64,000 bases of DNA from positions 310,001-374,000 of the forward strand of contig AP026149.1 of the NCBI GenBank assembly GCA_030295235.1, in the 5' to 3' direction. The notes beneath the pieces were generated by a model. It ran no database searches. It was not told the origin of the DNA and saw nothing but the letters and a program-made list of their open reading frames with translations. The position numbers and the translations under genes are program-made. This document shows positions 40,598 through 51,137 of the stretch, in pieces. Positions within the stretch are counted from its first letter, which is position 1; every line of letters begins with the position of its first letter. Origin of the DNA: Fistulifera solaris. Lineage: Eukaryota; Bacillariophyta; Bacillariophyceae; Naviculales; Stauroneidaceae.

Positions 40598-43435
40598 ATG
40601 GCCGAAGTCGGGAAGAAATTTAAACAAGGTAGCAGCGGAGGAGGCGCTGGAGGCTTTAAAGCACTAGGATTGACGGAAGATGTATTTCGAGGAGTGGTCC
40701 GATTGGGTTTCAAGGTACGTCTAGGTAACGCTCTCTTCGGAACGAATTTTGAATCAAAATCTCACCTTTTCCTTGCAGTCACCGACGCCTGTGCAACGGA
40801 AAGCTCTTCCCGTGATATTATCTGGCGTAGATACCGTCGTCATGGCCCGGACTGGGTCGGGGAAGACCGTTGCCTTTCTCATTCCATTGTTAGAAAAGTT
40901 GTTGGCCGAGCCACCATCGGCACAACGGCCGGTCCGTGCCATTATTTTGTCACCCACGCGAGAACTATCGCAGCAAACCTTGAGTGTATTTTTTAAATTC
41001 ACTTCGGTATTGAAAGAAACGGATCATCCAATTCGGGCGGTCGGCATTCACGGTGGGGAAAGTTTAGAGAAACAGTTTTCGCTCTTGTCGAGTCAACCTG
41101 ATGTCATTATTGCGACACCGGGACGATTGGCTCATCATTTGTCGGAAATTCCGGATTTTACACTGGATTCGTGTCAAATGTGTATTTTAGATGAAGCGGA
41201 TCGACTCATGGAAATGGGCTTTGCCATGCAACTGCGGCAAATTTCGAAAACATTTCCTTCGAATTGTCAAAAGTGTTATTGTCGGCCACTTTACCGAAGC
41301 AGCTGGTGGAGTTCACCAAATCGGGCTTTGCGGTGGATCCAACGGTGGTTCGTCTCGATCATGAAGCGACCGTCTCGGCGGATTTGCGCATTGCCTTTAT
41401 TACCTGTCGGAGTTTGGATAAGGATGCGGCATTTTTGCATGTTTTGCACCACATTAAACAAGATGCGGAGGAACACGGAGAGAGCAGTGCGAGAACTGGA
41501 TTAACTTTAGTATTTTGCGCCACTCGTCATCACGTGGATTACGTTTCAACGTTGCTATCGGCGTCAGGGATACCAGCCACTATGATTTATGGAAGCATGG
41601 ATCAAGAGGCCCGACAGTCCAATCTTGCTGCCTTCCGGTCGGGAAAGCAGCCTGTTTTGGTGGTAACCGATGTGGCGGCACGTGGTATTGATGTTCCTTT
41701 GATTGACCACGTCATACACTACCACTTTCCTCCTTCCCCGAAATTATTTGTCCATCGTTCGGGGCGAGCGGCACGAGCTGGGCGAATTGGCTTTTGCTGG
41801 GGTCTTGTTGAGCCCGATGAATTACCTTACATGATTGATTTACATCTCTTTTGGGTAGAAAACCTACTCCTGGTGTTGTTGCGAACGAGGAAGATGGTTC
41901 AGTATCCGATGAAATGAAGCAATTAATTTATACGCTTGATGACATGACACCAGAAATGGTCCATTATGGCTGCTTGCCCGAGGCTGTCATGACAGAGGAA
42001 GTTGAGAATGCGCAAAGGATCATGAATTCGGAAATGAGTGGCTCATTGGATGTCCAAGCTCTCAAGAATCTAACAAAAGTTTGCAACAACGCGATGAAGC
42101 AATATCGCCGGACGCGAAATGAAGCATCCAGAGAAGCGGTTCGGCGAGCAAAAGCTATATTAGAAGGAGAACGAATGGAAACAGGAGAGCGCGTTGGGGG
42201 TGGGGCTATTTATCCTCATCCTCTTCTTCGAGGAATGGAAATTAAACGAATCCAGAAGATGGGTAAAGACAAAGAGAAAGGAATCGGGGCTTTATCCAAT
42301 GCCAAAAAGCGACAGGAATTTCTACTCGCCATGGCAAATTTCCGGCCTAAAGAAACAGTATTCGAGGCCTTTGCGACTGGAGGCGGGCGTGACGTTGGCG
42401 TTGTTAGCCACATTGATAAAGGACGAACGACGCATGGTAAGAAACACGATTCAAGTGCCGCCATGTCGGCCATGAAGAACATGAGACGTCAGATGCGAAT
42501 GGCTCGGGACAAAGGGGCTACTCTTGTCGTGGCAGGTGGTGCGGCTGTAGAGGAACAGAACAATGATGACGATGACAACTCGGTGGATGACGAAAAGCAC
42601 CAGCTTCTTCTCTTGTCAACACAATCCCGCTGCTCAATGAGAAGCCCGAAGTTATTCACGAAAGTGGTCAGCGGCGTTTGACCAAAGCGGAAAGACGCCG
42701 ACTGAAAAAGAATCCACAAGCAGTGGTAGACCGAACCAGCACCGACGAGAAACCCAAAGAAGTCAAGACCGACTTCCGAGATCCTTCTTTTACATGGAAA
42801 ATGATTTCACCGGCAACTCCGAAGAAGCTGACCGTTCCCGTAAAGTAGAATCTATGTTGCAACCCTCAGCATCCGCTGTTCGAGGCATGGCTGGCAGAGC
42901 TGTCCGAATTGAAGAGGCTATGCTGGACATCGTCGGTGATGACAACGATGCATTGATCAAAAAGCAACGCATGGTGCGATGGGACAAGTCTAAACGGAAG
43001 TATGTACAAACAACCGTCGGAGAAGAACTCGCTGGACACAGCAAAACGAAAAAGATTCGACTGGAAAGTGGGCAGCTCGCTAGGAAGGATGATTCCAAGC
43101 TCGGAGAACTCTATTCAAAATGGCAGAAGAAGACGAACCGAAGTGTTGGACGAACGGGTGTCTTTGATGATAACCCAGGCCCGATCCGTGTGAAGGGAAG
43201 TAAAGATAAAAAGTCTTCTGGAGGCAAATCGGAGAAGAGTGAATTGAAGAGCGCCGTAGAAATCAAGAAAGAGCGCGATCGACAACAGAACTTAAAGATG
43301 AAGAATATGAAGAAACAGGATCGACGAGTGGTGGAGCGCAAGCAAAAGAAGAGCGCAATGCAAAAGCGCGCAAGGAGTTCAACAAATCAGCACCGAGACG
43401 CACCAAGAGATAGAAAGATGGGTGTTGAGGTTTAG
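40598..43435 (+). CDS. DBP10: DEAD-box RNA helicase Dbp10/DDX54 (four frame breaks)
   Basis: Two exons, 40598..40714 and 40779..43435, GT-AG intron; about 925 residues when bridged. ATP-dependent RNA helicase of 60S ribosome biogenesis in the nucleolus. Q motif GFKSPTPVQRKAL spans the splice joint. Then ARTGSGKT (I), SPTRELSQQ (Ia), LDEADRLMEMGF (II), LLSATLPKQLVEF (III) and VHRSGRAARAG (VI). DLHLFLGRKP and the late FYMENDF, DIVGDDNDALIKKQ and KLYSKW-like blocks are specific to the Dbp10/DDX54 group. The C-terminus is Lys-rich. Breaks, each one base short, are at AAAA 41269-41272, TTTT 41849-41852, AAAA 42593-42596 and TTTT 42788-42791. Adding a base each time restores the family text. Confidence 0.92.
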
Positions 43436-43790
43436 CCATTCTGACATTGCATCGTACTCTGTATCATATAACTGTAGTCTATCTCATCACGCAATGAAGC
43501 TGTATCAAGTATGATCGTGTATTGACCTTAATTATGTTGATGTACTAATGATATCGTTTTGATCCTTCTTCAGTTGAAATTGAAGTAGCACGCGAAACCT
43601 AATTGTCGCTCTAGCTCGCCTCACAATGGTACTGGGAGTACTTGGCATAAAAAGCTCGCCGCATCGCAACGACCGCAAAAAAGAATGATACGGATGATTT
43701 TGTTGAGACACAACAAGCATACCAGGTAATTGTAATAATCAAGGAAGGGTCATATCCCAAGCGATTATTGTTAAAGGATAGACTTTTCCG
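43436..43790. other. Intergenic region, DBP10 / JmjC gene
   Basis: No gene seen. AT-rich. It should contain the DBP10 terminator and the promoter of the JmjC gene, which lies on the same strand. Confidence 0.4.
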
Positions 43791-46258
43791 ATGCCGAGCA
43801 AACGCACACGCTCCAGCACAACGAACAAGAAAGACAATAGGAAAAAGAAGAAATCGTCAGGCAAGATCGTCGCCAGCGACGATGATGGAGAGTATTTTGA
43901 GATCGAAACAATCCTAGATCATCGCAATATACTCGGTGTCGAGCAGTTTTTGATCAAGTGGGTCGATTATGATGAACCGACATGGGAAGCCGAGGAAGCT
44001 CTCTGCGATTCGGCCTATGATATGGCTATGAGCTTGAAGCAAGAGAAAACAGAAGGCTCCTTTTTGGCGAATACGAATAAGACCAACGCAACGGAAACAC
44101 TGCCCATGAATCAATCTACCAGTCAAAAGAAATACAGCGACAACGACGAAGAAGAAGAAGATGATGATGAAGAAGAAGAAGTGATTGCTGAACCTGTTGA
44201 AGAGGGTGACGAAATCGACGATGAAGCAACGGAGGAAAATGGAGAAACCGAGGAAGGTTCGGTAGGCTTTCAAGACGTAGCAGATACGACTATCGACTGG
44301 GCAGATTCGTCACAAATAGAGTATCGTCCGATCGAGCGTATTTCGGTTCACGCGGAGGGTGTTGCACAGCGAGTGAAGGCTGCTCGGGAAGCCGGTGTGC
44401 CATTGTGCCTCGTTGGACACGTGGGATGGACTCAATTCGCCAAACCGTGGCTCTCAAAAGTATCCAAAGACAATGATAAGCCAGACGGGGGCATTCAAAC
44501 TTCTGCTAGAAATCCACGATCCACGATCAATGAAGCGAATCATGAAGATAGCGACGCGGCTTCAAGTGGAGAGACCACTGCGACCTTGTCGGACGACGGC
44601 ACCTCTGATAGCAGTTGTCCTAACGATGCCAGTGCCAGTGCCAATAGTACCGATGAAAAATTACAGTTGCCGAAGAGTGCAGCTACTATGAGTGACGATT
44701 TCTTGGATTTGGCACAATTATACGTCGTGGATGTTCAGAAAATGGTTGACTCGATAGGGAGTGAAAGTGTGCCCATTCAAAGAAAAGGCGACAAGCTTGG
44801 AGACGATCCAAACCAATACCGTGTATCCTTGAAATTTTTCGTTGAAAAATGCTGGCCAGAGCCCGGAAAGGAGCTGGCACCAGCCATGGCTGCAAGATAT
44901 CTTCACCAGTGGCAATTTCCGCTTTCTAGCACAGCAGTTCCCAAGCTTTGTAATCAGTGCAATCCTCTTCCCCACGCAATATTAGGCTTAGACCTACTTC
45001 GTCTATGGCACGATCGGGAGCAGTTTCTTGGCGATAGTCCTTATCAGTACCTGTTTATGGGGAATAAAGGAACAATGAGTAAGCTACATTCCGATAGAGG
45101 GGGCCTCATGATTACCATTGCCCCTATCGTTGGAGAAAAGGAAGTCGTTTTGGTCCACAGATCGGATGTTTCTTCTCTGTACGACCTAGAAGGGGGTTTA
45201 GAAAAGCCTGATCTTCACCACTTTCCGTTGCTACCAACAGCTCGAGTTTGGAAGACGGTTATCAAACCAGGAGAAATTCTCATTATACCACATTCAACAT
45301 ATCATCAGTGTCGCAATGTAACCCCATGTCTTTCCTATTCGCGTTTCTATCTGGACGATGTGAATATCAAAGCATTCCTTCAATCCTTGATTGACTGCGA
45401 TGCCCCGGATTTAGATCACGATGATCTGTTGTGGAATGTGTGCGTCGAGTTGCATTTTGAAGTGACTAATTATTCAGATAAGGTTCGCGCAAAGTGGATC
45501 CAGGATGGGACAATCGAGGAAACACCACTAAGCATTGTCAATACCGTCACTACGTTAAGGAGTCTTAGAAACGCGGCCAGGCACGTCGAAATTCATTTCA
45601 TCCAGGTTGATGACAAAGCCCACGAAGACTGGAAGAAGATGGTTATTGATATTGATAATACACTTCACAACTATCGGTATCGTTACTTTCGGAGGCAACC
45701 AAGAGTGTCAAGGAAAGTTTGTAGACATACGAAGGAACAACAGCACGAAGTCGCGCTGGCTTCAGCACTACCGCAGGCCAAAGCGCCGTTTAATTGTCCG
45801 CTGAATCTTTTCTGCAATCAACTTAAGATTTCTCCCGACAACGAGGGCGTCGTTCTTCCAGACTCTGTTACGTTGAACCCTGGGGACCATCTTGGTGTTA
45901 AAGATCATGGGTACTATTTCGAGGGAGTGATAAAGAAGTGAAGCACGAGCTCAAAGCGGCATATGTCAAATTTCTTGACTTTACCGACTACTGCTCACAA
46001 CACGTTCCCTTTGAATATCTGCGAAGTGACGTCTCAGACGAGGCATTCCCACCAAGCTTTTCCCTACTGAATGGGAGCCTTGTTTGCTACAAGGAAAGTG
46101 ACCGATCGTATCAAGCTCGAATTCAGTCTTGGCGGTGTGGGACTTTGTACAAGTTAAGAATTGAGTTGGATCAGGGCCGATGTTTTGACCGTTGGTTCAC
46201 CAGAGAATCATTTGTCAGAAAGATACCACAAACGAACAAAGGGAGGACTAGCCAATGA
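43791..46258 (+). CDS. Chromodomain-JmjC protein with C-terminal Tudor-like part (one frame break)
   Basis: About 822 residues when bridged. A basic N-terminus (KRTRSS to DNRKKKKSSGK) precedes a chromodomain at about residues 34-82 (YFEIETILDHRN, FLIKWVDYDEPTWE), which would read methyl-lysine. An acidic stretch follows. The JmjC/cupin part has LFMGNKGTMSKLHSDRGG, giving the H-x-D iron ligands, and IIPHSTYHQCRNV with the distal His, as in Fe(II)/2-oxoglutarate demethylases or hydroxylases. Two Tudor-like barrels end the protein (LNPGDHLGVKDHGYYFEGVI; SLVCYKESDRSYQARIQSW). The break is in AAA at 45932-45934, one base short, inside the first barrel. Joining a methyl-lysine reader to a JmjC catalytic core suggests histone demethylation. 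The substrate is not known. Confidence 0.8.
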
Positions 46259-46369
46259 GAAATCAAATTATATCTTTGCTACACGTTGTTTAAATAGTCA
46301 AAGAAGATTTTGAAAAGGATTGTCCTACAATCTACTAAACTACGAGTGCTGCCAAATCTAGGAAAGCCC

Positions 46370-47319
46370 CTAACTTTGCGCTTCGGCCAAGTACTCTTTC
46401 AATAATGACTTCTTGTCTTTCAGATCGACGCCAAATTTATCACTCGCCACTTCTAATGCCACCTTGATTGTCGCCTTTTCCATATTGTAAACTTTGGTAA
46501 AATAGCGAGCCCAAGTCTGCAATTGTGAATCTGACGGCATTTGACCAAACTCGAGTGGTTCGTCTTCCTTCTGCGCAGCGGCTCGGCTCTTGGTCTTTTT
46601 ATTGTCTGAACGCGTCATGGATCCGCCTTTGAGCAGAGACTCAGACGGTTCTCCCAGAAAATCCAATAAAGCATTGACTAAACCATCTTTGTCGTTCTTT
46701 CCTTTGCTATTTCAGACGAAATGAGACGCGATTTGCTTCAAAGAATCAAAACAGACCACTCGAGAACGTACCGATCAATCGCAAAGACATCACACATTTT
46801 CTTGAGTTCCGCAATCGTTTTCTTGTAAGCTCTAGTTCCCATTTCCGACTACCGAGTACACACATGAGAAAAGAGAGACGTGACAGCATGACGGAGAAAG
46901 AAACGTCAGAACCTTACCTCCAGTTTGTCATCGGATTCTTCGACATCTTTCTCTTCTTGTCCTTCTTGTAGCTTGGGTAAAAAGCCACTAAACTCAAGAA
47001 TGTCACTTTTGATGCGATGTTTCGGCGGTTTCCGCTGAGACGGATACAAAAATTTGTGCGCGGCTAGCAATTCCGGTGCGGTAACCGGCAAAGCCTCGAT
47101 GGACGCCCGGACGGGTTCCAGATCCTGGAGTGGAGTACCGCGTCCTTCCACAATGACGACTTGATGTTCAATGTGTTTGAAATCGTCCGGGACGAAGGCT
47201 TCTGCCGATTTACGGGCTCGTTTTTCGCGAGTTGGTCCTTCGCTATCGGTCGAGCGCTTTTCGTTAGTCTTGTCGACCTCGCTAGTTTCCTTCGTCTCTT
47301 CTATAGAGGAATCCGTCAT
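46370..47319 (-). CDS. DEK: DEK chromatin protein homolog
   Basis: Three exons, 47319..46918, 46848..46772 and 46706..46370, with GT-AG introns; 271 residues, no frame break. The N-terminus is acidic/basic. Then come the DEK core ERK-like and GRGTPLQDLEPVRASIEALP, HKFLYPSQRKPPKHRIKSDI and LEFSGF, which match the DEK/SAP-box region. Exons 2-3 give KKTIAELKKMCDVFAIDR and DGLVNALLDFLGEPSESLL, the SAP-like unit. The C-terminal LQTWARYFTKVYNMEKATIK and LLKEYLAEA fit the DEK_C helix bundle. DEK proteins bind and bend DNA and act in chromatin compaction and splicing. The first intron is short and the exon phases close exactly, which supports this model. Confidence 0.88.
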
Positions 47320-47677
47320 GATATCGGTTATTTGAAATTATTTGAAATTTGATTTAGAAGGTTATGATGTGAAATGGACGATATTTATTTCGTAGTATGT
47401 ACTTGTAAAAACTCGTAGATGCGATATGCCCACTTTTGGTGTTTGCATGGGATTTTCGGTTCTTTCGTCCGAACAGCACTCGAAGTCCTTCTATTCATTA
47501 CCGTTACGATATTAGTAATGGAATTTGGAATCTTTATCATCACTTGCACGACACCACTTATTTCTTGCCGCCATTTTTCGTTTTCTTCCACAACAAATTA
47601 ACGCAAGAGACAAAACAATAGATCATCGGTGCGTAATAGCTGTCAACTATCCTATGCTTCCAGTCTAGGAAACCACA
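47320..47677. promoter_or_regulatory. Divergent promoter region, DEK / Sen54
   Basis: 358 bp between two divergent starts. AT-rich, with repeated TTTGAAAT just upstream of the DEK start. No gene. Confidence 0.45.
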
Positions 47678-48541
47678 ATGATCAGCCACGACGCGGAAAA
47701 AATGGAAGTACCCATCGCCTGTCGGCTGGATCGCACACGAAAACTCTTTCGCATCACACGGAACAAGGGCAAATCCCTGGCGAATGGAGGCTTTGGCTGC
47801 CTTTTGCCCGACGAGTCGTCGCCAGAACACATCATGGTAGATTACCTGTTCATAGAAGAAGTGTACTTTTTAGTCGAGCGAGGCCTTTTGGAGGCGTTTG
47901 ATGGTGACAAACTGTTGGATACTCAGGGTATCTTTCAATTGCTCGAAGAGTGCGGCATGACGTTATTTGCTTTGCTGGTCTATGCTCACGTGCGATCCCA
48001 AAATTATCGTGTCATTCGACACACGCCGTATCGTCGGCGTATTTTAGAAGAAATGGAACCCTTGCGGCATCTGTATAAGAAGAAGAAGTCGCCCGAAACG
48101 GAGGACAAAGAGAGAGATCAGCAACACATCGCCACTATTATCAGTTCGTCATCGGTAAAAGAACCAGCAAATAATCCAACATCAACCCGACAACAACTTG
48201 AACTACTGCGGCAACAATTGCGCGAAGACGGTGCCCAGGCTCCAGCACCTGTTGTCGCACATGGCGATCGCATGGCAACGATTGCCTACGAATTGTATTT
48301 GCCCGATTCGCAGTTCCGACGAAGTGCTCCCGGTTTACCCGACATTTACGTGACAGCGACCACGTCGCTTCACTTTGATGCTTTGCAGACGCTTTTGCAA
48401 GAAGCCAATGGCATTCCGTTGCGAACGGCCGTCGTGTCCGAAGCCGGTACCGTTGTAATGCTAGGAGTGACGGATTACGGGGTACCAGCCATCTCCAAAG
48501 CAGGCTTGTCAAAAAACAAATGTGTATCTACAGCGAAATAA
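47678..48541 (+). CDS. TSEN54: tRNA-splicing endonuclease subunit Sen54
   Basis: 287 residues, one intact exon. The family core is at about residues 45-110: GFGCLLPDESSPEHIMVDY, YFLVERGLLEAF, IFQLLEECGMTLFALLVYAH and QNYRVIRHTPYR, matching the Sen54 N-terminal domain that structures the catalytic Sen2/Sen34 pair. A Lys/Glu-rich linker and a Gln-rich helix (RQQLELLRQQLRED) lead to the C-terminal domain (YELYLPDSQFRRSAPGLPD). Sen54 itself is non-catalytic. The start MISHDAEKME was chosen as the first Met; a slightly later Met is possible. Transcribed divergently from DEK. It is somewhat shorter than animal homologs. Confidence 0.82.
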   Translation: MISHDAEKMEVPIACRLDRTRKLFRITRNKGKSLANGGFGCLLPDESSPEHIMVDYLFIEEVYFLVERGLLEAFDGDKLLDTQGIFQLLEECGMTLFALLVYAHVRSQNYRVIRHTPYRRRILEEMEPLRHLYKKKKSPETEDKERDQQHIATIISSSSVKEPANNPTSTRQQLELLRQQLREDGAQAPAPVVAHGDRMATIAYELYLPDSQFRRSAPGLPDIYVTATTSLHFDALQTLLQEANGIPLRTAVVSEAGTVVMLGVTDYGVPAISKAGLSKNKCVSTAK

Positions 48542-48752
48542 TTTTTTATTGGATTGAGTAGGATGATTGTGTGTGCCTTTTCAACGAGTATTGTAGGCGT
48601 GACATGAAACCTTCGGCTTGATAAATTTCAACTGAACTACACCGGCCTACATATTCATTGTTTGAACCCCCTAAAAAGAGGATTAGTTTGTTTGATCTAG
48701 TCGCCTTGTTATTTTCCGACTACAAGTAGTAATATTTGTGTTTGAGAGACGT
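48542..48752. other. Convergent 3' spacer, Sen54 / small mitochondrial protein
   Basis: About 210 bp between two convergent stops; nothing else seen. Confidence 0.4.
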
Positions 48753-49083
48753 TTATTTCCAGAATCCCTGCTTTCGCTGCTGGTGCACATATCCGTACAA
48801 CATGGAGCCTACACCGATCAACCAAATGCCTCCGATAATGCCCCAAACCGGACCGGCATTGAACGGAGGATGAAAGACAGTCTGTAGAAAGAAAGAGTGA
48901 GAGGCAGAATAATGGACCGTGACCCCCTTGCCATAAACTTACGTGCAAATCGTCATGGTCGATTTTACGCTTGCTCTTTATCGCCTCCCAATTTCCGCTC
49001 GCCTTGTGCATCTTGGGAGTTGCTGTGGACATGTTGCGTCGAGCAACAGCCCGAGTGATTGTAAGAGAAGATCGAGACAACAT
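48753..49083 (-). CDS. Small single-span mitochondrial protein (respiratory-subunit-like)
   Basis: Two exons, 49083..48943 and 48881..48753, with a 61-nt GT-AG intron; 89 residues. The N-terminus (MLSRSSLTITRAVARRNMST) is Arg/Ser-rich without acids, a mitochondrial presequence. The second exon holds FHPPFNAGPVWGIIGGIWLI and VGSMLYGYVHQQRKQGFWK, one transmembrane span with a basic C-terminus. The size and topology fit supernumerary subunits of respiratory complexes, but I cannot name one. Both splice joints keep frame. An upstream Met at 49290 in the same frame is not favoured. Confidence 0.75.
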
Positions 49084-49494
49084 GTTGAATAGAATGTTGT
49101 TTGTTATTGCTACGCAACTGTGTCGCTGCGTTGCGGCGGCCGCAGCGCGTTGCGATTGGGGGCACCGTCGTCGCGTTATATCGTCGTAGCAAAGCGAACC
49201 TTGAAGGCCCAGTGAGCGAGTATAGTATAAAGTGTGGCTTCCTTGAACCGGTAAGTCATTATAACAGACTGCTGGTATAGGCTGTTTCAATTTCTCGAAA
49301 CACGTACACTACGTCAGCAGCCGACACGACGAACGACGACGCGCGTCCGCCGTTCATCCAAACATAAACCCCGTTTACCATGGTACACTTTACACAAAAA
49401 AACATCGCAACAAACATCAAGAAAAACAAAAAGCATCATCCGGTAAATCATTCTGTGTTATACTTGCGGCACAACTCAACTTACAAAAACGACT
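49084..49494. promoter_or_regulatory. Divergent promoter region
   Basis: Between the small mitochondrial gene and the ECH-fold gene. A + frame starting at 49380 overlaps but carries the same-gene sequence only after the first frame break, so it is not an independent gene. Confidence 0.4.
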
Positions 49495-51070
49495 ATGACT
49501 CTACCAAGAATCCGGAAAGCACTTTTGCAAAAACGCTACGCCGCAACGGAAGCAGCGGCCATCCGCAAGAAAGCCATTGCCATTTCCGGGGCTCCCTCGG
49601 CGATTGGTGCCGTTCCGGATCGCGGTGTGGCAACACCCGAAGATCATGTGTTCAGTCGCGAAATTGGATGTACGCGTCGTATTTTTCAGCTCAAGCCATT
49701 CTTGACGACCTCTCAGTTAGAAGGGCTAGCTTACCGCATCCGGACTTTGACAAAAACGAAGCTCTGAACAGTATTCTGATCGCCACCGACAGTTCCCATC
49801 CCGAAGATGGTCTCCCTAGTATGCTACACGATCGTAATTATCCGTTTTTGCAACATGAATCCGTTGATGAGGGTTTTCCGCCGCAACCGGATCACAAATT
49901 TTATGTTTCGGGGGTTACGATCCACTTACCTTGTACCAACAGAGTGCCGAGCGCGTTCAGATGCATTTGTCGCACTTGATGGATGTTGCCTTGGCCGTCC
50001 GTGGAAGTAGTGGTGGTAGTAAGATTCCCACGATATCGGTTCCTCACGGTCACTTTCATGATGGCGCATTTGCACTTTTTGGAATGGGAACTTACGTGTT
50101 GGCGACGAGAGAAACATCCTTTTCGATCACCAACCCATCCAAGGGCCTTTCTCTCGACCCAGTGGGATTGAGTTACATATTACCGAGACTTGGACAAGAG
50201 TTCAACCAACCATCCGCAAACTATACTGGTTGTGGAATGATTATGGCGTTGATGGGTTACAAAGCGAACGCTGAAGATATGATGGAAGTGGGGTTGGCGA
50301 CAAATTACGTCGAGACGCCCAGAGTGATCAGCTTACTCGAAAATACTCTCAGTCAGCTCCCTCCGTGGAATCAGCAAGCACTCATTAAAAACCCAATCCA
50401 ATATCATGGAGAGCTTGAGCCGACTCACGATCACAATGCAGAGTTTCGAAACTATGTCGTCGCTGAAGCAATTCACAACTTCTCGAGTTACCGAGCTGAT
50501 GGCGCAGACATTTGGACTACCAGCGATAGAGATGCATTTCTCATGGAAAAGGATCCTTCGCTGGAACTCGACCACGTCCCGTGGCATAGCATGCGCTCCA
50601 GTAATCTGGTGGATTACGCTGCAACATTCGATGCGATCTTCAAAACCGAGACCACCCTCATGGGCATTCATGAACGCTTGAAAGAAATTGCTGGCCGCGT
50701 CACCAATGATCCTGAAGAACAAGAGGGTATTGATGTGGCCAGCGACTTTTGCCGTCGGCTTGAGTCTCAGTCGCCATTGGCGGTGAGCGCTGTATACCGG
50801 CTCTTGCGAGAGGGTACCAAACCCCTCGAAACATTGCAAAGCTGTATGGAGCGCGAAAAGCTAGTACAAACCAACCTTTATACCAAGGAAGACTTTGCCG
50901 CCTGGGCTAAAGCGAGAATAGCTGGACAAGTTGGTGAGGCGTTTTCTGGATGGAAGCACAGAAGCATTCATGAGGTTTCGGACGACGAGGTGACAGAGCT
51001 TGTCGAAAGTCCCAAGCTCGTTTCCGGTCGAACACGCCTAGCAAGTATTGGTAAGCTTGGCGAACAATAG
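49495..51070 (+). CDS. Enoyl-CoA hydratase-fold protein (HIBCH/mS47-like), catalytic Glu missing (two frame breaks)
   Basis: About 525 residues when bridged. The crotonase core is recognisable: KFYVSGGYDP, then YQQSAERVQMHLSHLMDVAL, PTISVPHGHFHDGAFALFGM, YVLATRETSFSITNPSKGLS and LDPVGLSYILPRLG. The C-terminal HIBCH-type half follows (LMGYKANAEDMMEVGLATNY; VSAVYRLLREGTKPLETL). In active 3-hydroxyisobutyryl-CoA hydrolases the matching segment reads MPETAIGLFPD. Here ITNPSKGLSLD puts Asn where Glu should be. A non-catalytic role, for example like mitoribosomal mS47, is therefore possible. The N-terminus is Arg/Ala-rich (ALLQKRYAATEAAAIRKKA), a likely mitochondrial leader. Breaks: T5 at 49682-49686 and G5 at 49910-49914, each one base short. 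Confidence 0.8.
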
Positions 51071-51137
51071 GGAGATCAATGGAAATATATATGCAATTAT
51101 ATAGGAGTTGACATTACGCTCAGATTCAAATAGAATT

